A DNA stretch of 29,223 nucleotides from a virus. This document shows, one piece after another, positions 6,476-13,517 of the stretch. The position numbers and the translations under genes were made by a program. The stretch is taken from positions 1 to 29,223 of the IMG/VR virus record IMGVR_UViG_3300050122_000059; one strand, 5' to 3'. How positions within the stretch are numbered: position 1 is the first letter of the stretch; every line of letters begins with the position of its first letter. Under the pieces are notes generated by a model. It was not told the DNA's origin. It searched no databases and saw only the letters and a list, made by a program, of their open reading frames with translations.

Positions 6476-7625
6476 CCGACGCGTCTCCGGCTCCGTATTC
6501 GATGCCGGAGACGGCAAGAAGGTTCGCGTACAGGTGAGCGCCGGCCACGACCCGGTGACACACAAGCGGCGGCGACCCTCCCGGACGATCAGTGGCGGCG
6601 TCCGTGAGATAGAGAAGGCGCTGGACGCGCTCCAGATCGCGGCTGGTAAGGTCCCCGAGGCGCACGGACTGAGGCTGTCGGCCTACTTCGAGGACATGTG
6701 GTTCCCGTGGCTCGAGACGCGCGTCCCCCAGGGGAAGATCCGGCGCGAGACGATCGACGGCTACCGCTCCAAGTACGACCTGCACATCGAGCCGTTCCTC
6801 GGCACGCTCATGCTCGACAAGCTGACGCCGTATACGCTCGAGCGGTGGCTTGGCGACCTCGCGGCCGGGGGCCGGAGCAAGGCCATGCTCGACCACTGCT
6901 ACAGGGTCCTGCACAACGCGCTGGGCCGTGCGGTGAAGTGGCGGATGCTGGTCGGGAACCCGCTGGACGGAGTCGAGGCGCCCGACGTGCCCGCCTACCA
7001 ACCTCACGTCCGAGGAGCCGGTGAGGCCAACGCCATCATCGACGCGTTCACCGGCCACCAGCTCGAGCCGATCGTGCTGCTCGCGCTCGGCGGCGCGCTC
7101 CGGGTCAGCGAACTCGCCGCGGTCGACTGGTCGGACTTCGACTGGACGACCGGCTCGGTGCGGATCTGGCGCGGGTACCACTCCAAGAACGGCAAGGCGT
7201 GGTTCGAGGAGAACAAGACGGAGCGGTCGAAGCGCACCGTCGCGCTGCCCGGCTGGGCGATCGGCCGGCTCAAGGAGCTGCGCTCGTTCGGGCCCCTGGT
7301 CGCGGACAACGGCGTGCGCCTGGTTCCGAGCCGGATCACCTCGCGGTACAAGGCGCGGTTCGCGGCAGTGGACAAAGGGGTCCCGAAGGCCGCTCAGATG
7401 CCCTGGACGCCGCTGAAGGACCTCCGGCATACGAGCGCCACCATCGCGCTGTCGCTGGGGGTAGACGTCGTCGTGGTATCGCGTCGACTCGGCCACTCGC
7501 AGGTGGGGACGACCGACCGCTACTACCTCCGTCCGGGCGCCACCGCGGATGCCGACGCCGCGACCAAGATGGACGGCATGCGGGGGTCGAAGAAGGCTCC
7601 GAAACGAGGCGCGAAAAGGGCGTGA
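6465..7625 (+). CDS. int: Tyrosine-family phage integrase
   Basis: A 386-residue protein starting at GTG 6465. The N-terminal part ('GSVF...GKKVRVQVSAG') fits an arm-binding domain, residues about 70-170 a SAM-like core-binding domain, and 190-360 the catalytic domain. Visible catalytic residues are Arg213 ('GALRVSEL'), Lys251 or 256, Arg321 in 'LKDLRHT', His344 in 'RRLGHSQVGTT' and Tyr353/354 in 'DRYYLRP'. The usual His of the HxxR box is Lys318 here. The C-terminus is basic. It recombines phage attP with the bacterial attB; attP lies immediately downstream. Overlap with the repressor gene suggests the two lysogeny genes are expressed together. Confidence 0.95.
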   Translation: MVTSRRVSGSVFDAGDGKKVRVQVSAGHDPVTHKRRRPSRTISGGVREIEKALDALQIAAGKVPEAHGLRLSAYFEDMWFPWLETRVPQGKIRRETIDGYRSKYDLHIEPFLGTLMLDKLTPYTLERWLGDLAAGGRSKAMLDHCYRVLHNALGRAVKWRMLVGNPLDGVEAPDVPAYQPHVRGAGEANAIIDAFTGHQLEPIVLLALGGALRVSELAAVDWSDFDWTTGSVRIWRGYHSKNGKAWFEENKTERSKRTVALPGWAIGRLKELRSFGPLVADNGVRLVPSRITSRYKARFAAVDKGVPKAAQMPWTPLKDLRHTSATIALSLGVDVVVVSRRLGHSQVGTTDRYYLRPGATADADAATKMDGMRGSKKAPKRGAKRA

Positions 7626-7630
7626 AAGTC

Positions 7631-7676
7631 CGTGCCATCTCGTGCCTATCGTGCCATTCGTGCCATCTCGTGCCTA
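7631..7676 (+). repeat. Five CGTGCC direct repeats, probable integrase arm sites
   Basis: CGTGCC(A/T)(T/A) occurs at 7631, 7641, 7650, 7659 and 7669, spaced 9 to 10 bases apart (about one helical turn). The array begins six bases after the integrase stop and ends about 100 bases before the tRNA-like core. Matching copies lie on the far side of the core at 7899 and 7909. This arrangement fits arm-type sites bound by the integrase N-terminal domain. Confidence 0.65.
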
Positions 7677-7777
7677 GAATCCGATATAGCGGAACAGAGG
7701 CGAAGCCAATCGAAGATTGATTCAGCCGCCGAATCGTAGCCGTAAGCCATCTACCTGCGACGATGAAAACGGCTTCA

Positions 7778-7837
7778 GAGGCCTCAAAAGCCTCTATGGG
7801 AAACCATGTGTGGGTTCGAATCCCACCCCGGGCACCA
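7778..7837 (+). other. attP: attP core: 3' half of tRNA-Leu(CAA)
   Basis: The segment folds as the 3' part of a tRNA: anticodon stem GAGGC/GCCTC (7778-7782, 7790-7794) with loop CTCAAAA (anticodon CAA, leucine), a long variable arm ATGG-GAAA-CCAT (7796-7807), a T arm GTGGG-TTCGAAT-CCCAC (7810-7826), the 3' acceptor strand CCCGGGC, discriminator A, and encoded CCA (7835-7837). No matching 5' half (GCCCGGG and D arm) lies upstream, so this is not a working tRNA gene. Phages using a tRNA gene as attB carry this 3' half so that integration restores the host tRNA. It sits just after the integrase. Confidence 0.85.
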
Positions 7838-7898
7838 GGCCTGACCTGCGGTTATGCGCGACGGTGGGGGAATCTGGGAGGGTACGGCGCGGACGAAT

Positions 7899-7929
7899 CG
7901 TGCCAAGTCGTGCCTAACGTTTGTGGCAC
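7899..7929 (+). repeat. Second-arm CGTGCC repeats of attP
   Basis: CGTGCCAA at 7899-7906 and CGTGCCTA at 7909-7916 match the repeats on the integrase side of the core, with the same 10-base spacing. An inverted TGTGGCACA follows at 7921-7929. They lie about 60 bases beyond the core and just before the zinc-ribbon gene. Confidence 0.6.
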
Positions 7930-7943
7930 AAGGGGGAACGGCT

Positions 7944-8411
7944 ATGAAGAAGTGCGCGAAGTGCGGGGCCGAGTACGACGATGCCTACGACGGCTGCCCA
8001 GAGTGCGCGAAGAAGGCGTTGAAGCCGAAGGTGACGGGAAAGCAGATGGCCATCGGCTGTGCTCTCCTTCTCGTAGTCCTCGCCGGACTCGCGATCGGGA
8101 TGAACTCATGCTTCTCGTCGGTCGCATCCTCAGCTCCGAAAGATAATCCGACGCTCGCCGTGAAAGCGAATCTGGCGCTCGGTGCGGCTCTCGCTCCGTA
8201 CGTGGACACGGTCACGGCCAACTCAGCCGGCGCCGTCATCGTCACTCTCAATCAGACTTCTGCCGCGATCGCGGGCGACGCGGGGGCGAACGGCGCTGCG
8301 AAGGTCGGCGGCGGCATCGGCTCGCTGGTGCTCAACGCCGTGCCCGAGGCGACGTCAGTTGCCGTGTTCGACGCGGACAACAAGATGCTCGAGATCTCGA
8401 CGCGCAAGTAG
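7944..8411 (+). CDS. Zinc-ribbon, single-pass membrane protein
   Basis: A 155-residue protein with start ATG 7944 behind AGGGGGAA. Residues 4-26 form a zinc ribbon (CAKCG ... CPEC). A transmembrane segment follows at about 38-58 ('IGCALLLVVLAGLAIGMN'), then an outside domain of about 95 residues with a repeated small-residue pattern and little charge. No family name is recognised beyond the zinc-ribbon plus membrane layout, which is common in actinobacterial and prophage proteins of unknown function. It is the first gene after attP and is on the opposite strand to the late genes, so it may be expressed in the lysogen. Confidence 0.65.
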   Translation: MKKCAKCGAEYDDAYDGCPECAKKALKPKVTGKQMAIGCALLLVVLAGLAIGMNSCFSSVASSAPKDNPTLAVKANLALGAALAPYVDTVTANSAGAVIVTLNQTSAAIAGDAGANGAAKVGGGIGSLVLNAVPEATSVAVFDADNKMLEISTRK

Positions 8412-8448
8412 GACCATTCCGGGACTGCGACAGAAAGGTGGTGCCATT

Positions 8449-8688
8449 ATGCGAGACGTTGGGCTGGTCATGGTCAACCTGTTGACTGCATCGATGGACG
8501 TCAGCGATGAGCTGAAGAAGGCTGGGCTCGCCGATGTGGCCCATGCCGAAGTCAAACGCGCGGAAGCGATGGACAAGGCACTCCGCGCCATCGTCGAGCG
8601 GATCGACGAAGCGACTGACATAGATCGCATCAGTCGGGGACTGGCCAAAGAGCTGCAAGTGAGACGTCGTTCTCAGGGAATCGTGTAA
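8449..8688 (+). CDS. Small helical protein, unknown
   Basis: A 79-residue protein with ATG 8449 preceded by AAGGTGG at seven bases. The sequence is almost wholly helical and charged ('ELKKAGLADVAHAEVKRAEAMDKALRAIVERIDEA'). No family recognised. It lies 37 bases after the zinc-ribbon gene on the same strand and just before a strong terminator, so the two probably form one transcript. Confidence 0.55.
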   Translation: MRDVGLVMVNLLTASMDVSDELKKAGLADVAHAEVKRAEAMDKALRAIVERIDEATDIDRISRGLAKELQVRRRSQGIV

Positions 8689-8715
8689 GACACCGCTGAC
8701 GTCCGCAGGCAGAGA

Positions 8716-8750
8716 AAGGCCCCGCCACCGGGTTAGGGTGACGGGGCCTT
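8716..8750. terminator. Strong hairpin terminator (copy 1)
   Basis: AAGGCCCCGCCACC (8716-8729) pairs with GGTGACGGGGCCTT (8737-8750) around a seven-base loop, with one C-A mismatch. CTCTTGTTCT follows. It ends the zinc-ribbon/small-helical transcript. The two arms are identical to those of the hairpin at 10277-10309. Confidence 0.8.
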
Positions 8751-8809
8751 CTCTTGTTCTCTCGCTGTCTCGTTCTGGGCGTATAGTGACGGCGGGGAGA
8801 GGGGTCTTC

Positions 8810-9442
8810 ATGAAGCTGAAGATTGGGCTCGGCGTCGCCGTGTGCACGCTCATGCTATTGCTCTCTGGGGTGGGGCCGGCTTTCGCCGAGTTCCCATCGC
8901 CGGGATCCCTCGCGCAATCGATGATCATCGCTCGGATGCAGGCCCGACTGGCTGCCGAGAACGCGCAGAAGCTGAGCGCGCAGCAGGCGCAAGCGGGTGA
9001 CGTCGCGCTACAGACGAGGTACGACAAGCTGCACACCGCCTACGACAAGCTGCAGACTGCCTATGGCAAGCTAGCGAAGTTAGACGACTCGATCGCAGCC
9101 GAAAACGAACACAACAATGAGCTCATATTGGTGGGGCAGGCCAGGGAGGCGTCCCTGACGGCTCAGGTGGCGACTCTCACCGCCCAGGTGGCAGCTCTCA
9201 CCACGCGGACGGAACGTGGTCCGTTCGACTTCAGCGATCCCGGCCATCTTGCACTCGGGACCATCGGCGTCGCTGCCGGCCTCATAGCGGGGATGGCTCT
9301 AATGGCGGTCTTCGCACGGTTGGTCGGTCGGAGAACGGCAGTGTCCGATGGCGCGCAAAGTTACCTTGCTGGAGAACGACCCGAAATCGGGAGGATGCAC
9401 CGTGAATCTGAGCAAGAGTCCGACGCGCGAACAGATGCGTGA
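8810..9442 (+). CDS. Secreted/anchored coiled-coil protein with signal peptide
   Basis: A 210-residue protein starting at ATG 8810 after GGGAGAGGGG. Residues 1-27 are a clear signal peptide (Lys-rich start, hydrophobic core, AFA-E cleavage). Residues about 35-145 form a coiled coil with short internal repeats ('YDKLHTAYDKLQTAYGKL', and 'TAQVATLTAQVAALT'). A second hydrophobic segment lies at about 160-185 ('GTIGVAAGLIAGMALMAVFARL') followed by a basic stretch and a polar tail, so the coiled coil would be outside and the tail inside the cell. No family recognised. A TATAGT box lies at 8782-8787 but its -35 is weak. The last 95 bases overlap the next gene. Confidence 0.65.
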   Translation: MKLKIGLGVAVCTLMLLLSGVGPAFAEFPSPGSLAQSMIIARMQARLAAENAQKLSAQQAQAGDVALQTRYDKLHTAYDKLQTAYGKLAKLDDSIAAENEHNNELILVGQAREASLTAQVATLTAQVAALTTRTERGPFDFSDPGHLALGTIGVAAGLIAGMALMAVFARLVGRRTAVSDGAQSYLAGERPEIGRMHRESEQESDARTDA

Positions 9443-9716
9443 TCTAATCGGATCGGCCGACGACAACGCCGCGAATCACGTCCTGTGGGTGGGCTTCGAC
9501 GGCGATGTCCATCTGGACGCGCTGGAGGCTGACGAGTCGCCCATCGCGTTCGAAGAGCGCCGTCGCGGCGAGATGAAGTTCCGCGGCGAGACCATGTGCA
9601 TGAGAAACGACTACGCAGGTGCCGCGGCTGCCGCAAGCCAGGCGTATGTGGACAACACCCTCGCGTGGCTGGTGCGCAGCTGGAAGAAAGGTGCGACGGG
9701 GCTTGTCGATCTCTAG
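9348..9716 (+). CDS. Unknown protein, 122 residues
   Basis: Starts at ATG 9348 inside the end of the coiled-coil protein gene. It contains 'VLWVGFDGDVHLDALE' and ends in a helical, Trp-containing stretch; overall it is soluble and mildly acidic. No family recognised. The long overlap makes the exact start uncertain; an internal GTG near 9401 would shorten it by about 18 residues. It ends 13 bases from the end of the convergent minus-strand gene. Confidence 0.55.
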   Translation: MARKVTLLENDPKSGGCTVNLSKSPTREQMRDLIGSADDNAANHVLWVGFDGDVHLDALEADESPIAFEERRRGEMKFRGETMCMRNDYAGAAAAASQAYVDNTLAWLVRSWKKGATGLVDL

Positions 9717-9729
9717 GTCAGTTGGTCGC

Positions 9730-10116
9730 CTAGGCGATCTCCTCGACATTGAGGCCGTAGACAGGCCCGTCGTGGATCTCGAAGACCCTCACCGTGGGGT
9801 CATCTCCGAACTCGCGCCTCAGGGTCGCACGCAGCTCGGGTATGTCTGAGCCCAGGCCAGTGCCTCCGTTCCAGGGCGTCGGACCCTGGTCCGCGTTCAC
9901 GACGGTCTCGCAGTGAACGCTCCAGCGCCCGTCCTCCCCGGGACCGTTGACACTGAATGTGACGTCCGCGGTGCAGATGAAGAAATAGCGGTATCGGTAT
10001 GTCACCGACGGGAACTGCCATTTCTTGCCCCACTTGTCGCAGCCGCTGCGACGATAGGAGCCGCCCGTGAACTCGGCAACCTCACCGCACTGTTCAAGAA
10101 TCTCACCGGCAGTCAT
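9730..10116 (-). CDS. Unknown soluble protein, 128 residues
   Basis: I place the start at ATG 10116, where GGGGG lies about six bases upstream; the longer in-frame extension to 10257 runs through a strong hairpin (10184-10221) and is low-complexity Arg/Gly. The protein is beta-rich with 'YRYRYFFICTADVTFSVNGPG' and 'RWSVHCETVV', then a helical 'IPELRATLRREFGDDPTVRVFEIHDGPV' end. No family recognised. It is the only minus-strand gene in the cassette between the twin terminators. Confidence 0.5.
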   Translation of the reverse strand: MTAGEILEQCGEVAEFTGGSYRRSGCDKWGKKWQFPSVTYRYRYFFICTADVTFSVNGPGEDGRWSVHCETVVNADQGPTPWNGGTGLGSDIPELRATLRREFGDDPTVRVFEIHDGPVYGLNVEEIA

Positions 10117-10183
10117 CTGGACCCCCATCGCAGGCGTGGGCACTCCCCCGTGCCGGATTCTACGCCTGCGAACCGACATGACG

Positions 10184-10221
10184 CGGCCACCGAGCGGAGA
10201 CTCCAAGAGGCTCGGTGGCCG
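10184..10221. other. 12-bp hairpin upstream of the 9,730-10,116 gene
   Basis: CGGCCACCGAGC (10184-10195) pairs perfectly with 10210-10221 around a 14-base loop. There is no T-run. It lies in the non-coding stretch between the minus-strand gene start and the second terminator, so it could be a terminator-like insulator or a protein site. Confidence 0.5.
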
Positions 10222-10276
10222 ACTAGATGCTATCGGACCGGCCCTACCGCTTTCCAACCCGGCACCAAACGGGTGA

Positions 10277-10309
10277 AAGGCCCCGCCACCTGGTAGGTGA
10301 CGGGGCCTT
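10277..10309. terminator. Strong hairpin terminator (copy 2)
   Basis: AAGGCCCCGCCACC (10277-10290) pairs with GGTGACGGGGCCTT (10296-10309) around a five-base loop; CTTGTT follows. Arms are identical to copy 1 at 8716-8750. It can serve the end of the methyltransferase transcript (minus strand) and insulate the cassette to its left. Confidence 0.8.
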
Positions 10310-10348
10310 CTTGTTGGGACTTATATACTTGACATACCACCGCGCAGG

Positions 10349-12010
10349 TCAGTCTCCGAATAGCTCGGTCTGCTCGGCTGCGTTGGGGAGTTCGACCCGC
10401 TCGGCCCGCTGGTAGGGGCTATGCACGAACGACGGCAGGTCGGGCACGCGGTGTTCTTCGAGCAGATCGCGTATCGAGAGAATCTGGATGCGAGGGTAGT
10501 CCCTGTTCCAGACGTTGGAGTGCCACGCTCCGGCAGTGGCGGCTTCCTCGCGCATGGGGCGGGTAGGTTCCTCAAGAGTGACGAAGATGCCGACAGCGGC
10601 CTTCTCACGCTCAATGGTGCCTTTGAGATCGCGTATCTGCGAGACGTTCACGTGCCCGCTCTTGACGCTCACGAGCACCTGTTCCAGTTTGCCGTGTTCG
10701 TCGGTGAAGGTGATCTTGCCGTCAATGCCGGAGTCGGCACCCTTCTTCTGGACTCCGCCAACCGGCTTCGCGTCGATCAGCCCGAGCGCCCACCACTGGA
10801 ACTGGTAGCGGCTTTCATGGTCCAAGGCGAGTTGTCGGGCGCCTTCCACCTCGGTCGGCTGACCAACGACCTCGATATCGGCGAGCCCGAAGCTGTCCTT
10901 CAGGCGCGCCTTCATGACAGCGATGGACAGGTATGTGATGTCGATGCCGATCCACTTCCGTCCGAGCTTCTCGGCCGCGACGAGGGCGGTACCACAGCCG
11001 CAGAACGGATCGAGAACGATGTCTCCAAGATTCGAGGACGCGGCCACGATTCGCTCCAGCAGCTCGGCGGGCTTCTGGGTCGGGTAGCCAAGTCGTTCCT
11101 TCGCCGACTGGTTGATGCGATCGATGTCCGTCCACAGGTCGCCGACGACGACCTCGCGCGAATCGGGCAAGAACGGCTCAGCCGCGCGACGACGAGGGAA
11201 GCCACCATTCTTCGGCCAGTGGATCAGACCTTGCGCATCCCACTCGTCCATCACCGACGGCAGGTTGGCCCAGTGACGCCCCATCTCGGCCGGGCTGAAC
11301 CCCCGCCAGACATGACCGCTCGGACCGTCCTTAGTCACGCCCGGTGCTGTCAGCTCGTAGCTCATGTACTTCAAGCCGTCCGAACCCGTGACCAACGTGT
11401 GCGGCATCTTCCGCGAGTCGGCGGCAACGACCGTCGGGTTGAAGGTCCCAGACGAGGATCGGCCGTAAACCAGCAGCACGTCGTGTACGCTCGGCCACTT
11501 GCCGCGCGTGCTACGCGCGTTGGTTCTCTGCCAGACGATTTCGTTCAAGAAGTTCTCGGGACCGAAGATGGCGTCGAGCACGACCTTCAGATAATGGCTC
11601 GCGGTCGGATCGCAGTGGAGGTACAGCGAGCCGGTTACCCTGAGGACGCGGCGCAACTCGACAAGCCGCGCCGCCATCTCCACGAGATAGGCCATCATCT
11701 GGTTCGCGCCGATACCGTGCCGGAGCGCGGCCACGAGCGTGGAGACGTTGTCGGGCACGCGCCCCTCATGTTGTGAAGTGTTCGTCAGGTAGTCGTAGAT
11801 GTGCTCAGCATCCGGGCCCCAGTGCCACGTGTCCTCAAAGGCCACCAGTTGAGCGTCACTCTTGCGACCAGACTCGTCCTTGAAGATGACGTTGTAGTCG
11901 CGGTTCGAGTTGAACGGCGGGTCGAGGTAGACGAGATCGACCGACTCGTCGGGGATGTAGCGGCGCAGGATGTCGAGATTGTCGCCGTAGTAGAGGATGT
12001 TCGTCTTCAT
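10349..12010 (-). CDS. Fused DNA methyltransferase and Mrr-like restriction endonuclease
   Basis: A 553-residue protein. The N-terminal 380 residues are an N4/N6-type DNA methyltransferase with motif order typical of the beta class: catalytic DPPF at 30-33 first, and the S-adenosylmethionine site DPFCGCG at 334-340 later, followed by 'GIDI'. Residues about 395-520 form a second domain resembling Mrr-type PD-(D/E)xK nucleases: 'WALGLI', GADSGIDG (424-431), then 'VSVKSG' with Lys450 as the catalytic lysine. One chain therefore appears to hold both modification and cleavage functions, with a target-recognition region probably at 160-290. Type II-like or methylation-directed action cannot be decided from sequence. 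It lies among accessory genes next to the PIN module. Confidence 0.85.
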   Translation of the reverse strand: MKTNILYYGDNLDILRRYIPDESVDLVYLDPPFNSNRDYNVIFKDESGRKSDAQLVAFEDTWHWGPDAEHIYDYLTNTSQHEGRVPDNVSTLVAALRHGIGANQMMAYLVEMAARLVELRRVLRVTGSLYLHCDPTASHYLKVVLDAIFGPENFLNEIVWQRTNARSTRGKWPSVHDVLLVYGRSSSGTFNPTVVAADSRKMPHTLVTGSDGLKYMSYELTAPGVTKDGPSGHVWRGFSPAEMGRHWANLPSVMDEWDAQGLIHWPKNGGFPRRRAAEPFLPDSREVVVGDLWTDIDRINQSAKERLGYPTQKPAELLERIVAASSNLGDIVLDPFCGCGTALVAAEKLGRKWIGIDITYLSIAVMKARLKDSFGLADIEVVGQPTEVEGARQLALDHESRYQFQWWALGLIDAKPVGGVQKKGADSGIDGKITFTDEHGKLEQVLVSVKSGHVNVSQIRDLKGTIEREKAAVGIFVTLEEPTRPMREEAATAGAWHSNVWNRDYPRIQILSIRDLLEEHRVPDLPSFVHSPYQRAERVELPNAAEQTELFGD

Positions 12011-12035
12011 GATCGCAGTCTAGCAGCGGAGCCGC

Positions 12036-12161
12036 CTACTTGGGCGGCTCCGGCTTCTTTGGTTTGGGCCTCTCTGCCTTCTTCGGCGGCTTCGCGCTCA
12101 GCAGCTTGCGGAGGGCGTCGTCGAAGGGAATGGGTTCGCGGTCAGTCGCTGGCTTGGTCAT
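12036..12161 (-). CDS. Lys/Pro-rich 41-residue peptide beside PIN gene
   Basis: A short frame from ATG 12161 to TAG at 12036, overlapping the end of the PIN gene by 20 bases. It reads 'PIPFDDALRKLLSAKPPKK' and then a Lys/Pro-rich tail. The overlap and the 'FDDALRKLL...PPKK' pattern, which I associate with tiny proteins encoded next to PIN genes, support it as a real gene. A role as antitoxin-like partner is speculative. Confidence 0.55.
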   Translation of the reverse strand: MTKPATDREPIPFDDALRKLLSAKPPKKAERPKPKKPEPPK

Positions 12162-12696
12162 TGTCCGCCGCCATGTCGTCGAGGCTGATCTGCCCGTCCG
12201 CGCGGCCTGCGGGCTTCAGGATGCGGAGAGTCGTTCCATCGGGGCTGATAGCGATCTTGTTGTCCAACGGAAGCATCTTGCCCGGCTTGGGGTTGCCCGC
12301 CGAGTCACCGTCGAACGTGTACACGACTGGCACCTTGTGAAGCACCGCCGTGGCAAGAATCACGGCATCGCATGTCCCCAGGGGATGGTAGTTTCGTCGC
12401 AACTGAGCTGCCAGAAGCGCGACGGGCTTGTCCACAATCCGCCGAACCATATAGGACCGCTCGAAGAAGTCGTTGATCAGACTGACATGCTCGGCTATCG
12501 TCGCGTGATCTATGCCGCCGATCTTCTCAAGAGTGAGCACCTCGGCGGGCGTGATCTCCGACACGACTATCTTGAGTTCGCCCTTCTCCGCCTGATCGAT
12601 CATGGGCTGGATTAGCGGGAACCGCGCGTCATGTTGCTTGAGATAATCGATCACGACGCATGAGTCCCACATGACGAGGTACGGTTTACTCGCCAT
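12142..12696 (-). CDS. PIN-domain ribonuclease-like protein
   Basis: A 184-residue protein. PIN domains are metal-dependent RNases, often toxins. The acidic active-site set is visible: Asp11 in 'VMWDSCVVIDYL', Glu52 in 'ITPAEVLTLE', Asp110 in 'GTCDAVILATA', and Asp129/131 in 'TFDGD'. The C-terminal 40 residues beyond the domain are acidic and may contact a partner. Start ATG 12696 overlaps the previous gene by 11 bases and its end overlaps the 41-residue peptide gene, giving a coupled three-gene unit. It is longer than VapC toxins (about 130), with a longer insert, so it belongs to a wider PIN group. Confidence 0.85.
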   Translation of the reverse strand: MASKPYLVMWDSCVVIDYLKQHDARFPLIQPMIDQAEKGELKIVVSEITPAEVLTLEKIGGIDHATIAEHVSLINDFFERSYMVRRIVDKPVALLAAQLRRNYHPLGTCDAVILATAVLHKVPVVYTFDGDSAGNPKPGKMLPLDNKIAISPDGTTLRILKPAGRADGQISLDDMAADNDQASD

Positions 12697-13492
12697 CGCG
12701 AAGGCTCCTCACGTAATCCTCGGAACTCATTCCTTCGGGCAAGGGACGCATCGCGCCGCGGATTTCCGACAATGTGGCCAGTTCAGAGTCGGGCCTGAGA
12801 ACGCTCCATTCCTCGATGTCCACACGTATCGGTCGGTTCCTTCTGTCATAGGTGATCGGTCCGCAGACAGCCACCCGCATGGCGATCGCCTCGGCCACGT
12901 TGTGCAGTTGGTCTTCGGCGAAGTGGCATGCGATCTGGTGGTCATCAAGTTCGTCGTAGATCACGAACTCGCGAGTGCTCCCGTGCGCGGTTATCTGCCC
13001 GAGCAGACCACGCAACTCGCCCGTCGCATAGTAGTGCATCGGCCTCGCGGCCTTGTTCTTCGCGTGTATCGCTGCAGCCCTCGCTGTAGCGACTCCAGAA
13101 GACCGCACGCTGTCGCCGTTGGCGCGGTACTCGACGGCATCAATGCGCTTCCGCAATGGCACCAAGTTGGCGAGACTCGCCATGGCCTCATCGCTGAACC
13201 CCTCGGGCTGGACTTCACTCGCTTCGAGTTGCTGCATTCCCTTGACGAACGTGGAAATCCAGTCAGTCGGAGGTTCGACCCCAGTAGCCGGATCGAAAGC
13301 CAGCACTGCCTGCACGGGGCTGTTCATCGACAGATCCGCTACGCGCCAACTGCCGGCGAGACTGTCCGTGTCGGCGAGTACCTTACCCACGCCGTTGAGG
13401 GCATGGATGTTCTCTTCGATCGTCTTCTTCAGGTCGCTCCAGAGAAGTCGACCTTCATGCGCGTGAATGACGATCGTGATCTCGTTGATCAT
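12686..13492 (-). CDS. Conserved partner of PIN protein, unknown
   Basis: A 268-residue protein. ATG 13492 has AAGGGG at suitable spacing; the longer GTG start at 13501 leaves no room for it. The N-terminal 100 residues start 'MINEITIVIHAHEG'. Residues about 150-235 read 'YYATGELRGLLGQITAHG...FVIYDELDDHQIACHF' and 'RVAVCGPITYDRRNRPIRVDIEEW', a pattern seen in proteins encoded next to PIN genes in several bacteria. Its beta-rich shape could bind RNA or nucleotide, but no active site is evident. It may be the antitoxin or substrate-recognition partner; this is inference from coupling. Confidence 0.6.
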   Translation of the reverse strand: MINEITIVIHAHEGRLLWSDLKKTIEENIHALNGVGKVLADTDSLAGSWRVADLSMNSPVQAVLAFDPATGVEPPTDWISTFVKGMQQLEASEVQPEGFSDEAMASLANLVPLRKRIDAVEYRANGDSVRSSGVATARAAAIHAKNKAARPMHYYATGELRGLLGQITAHGSTREFVIYDELDDHQIACHFAEDQLHNVAEAIAMRVAVCGPITYDRRNRPIRVDIEEWSVLRPDSELATLSEIRGAMRPLPEGMSSEDYVRSLRDGE

Positions 13493-13517
13493 TCGTCCCA
13501 CGCCCCTTACAAGGCAT

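Noticed and set aside
7741-7837. A complete tRNA gene
   Set aside because: The 3' half is clear but no matching acceptor 5' strand (GCCCGGG) or D arm is upstream, so it is an attachment core, not a functional tRNA.
9730-10257. 175-codon version of the minus-strand gene
   Set aside because: The extra N-terminus is low-complexity Arg/Gly and runs through a strong hairpin; a start at 10116 with a GGGGG site is better.
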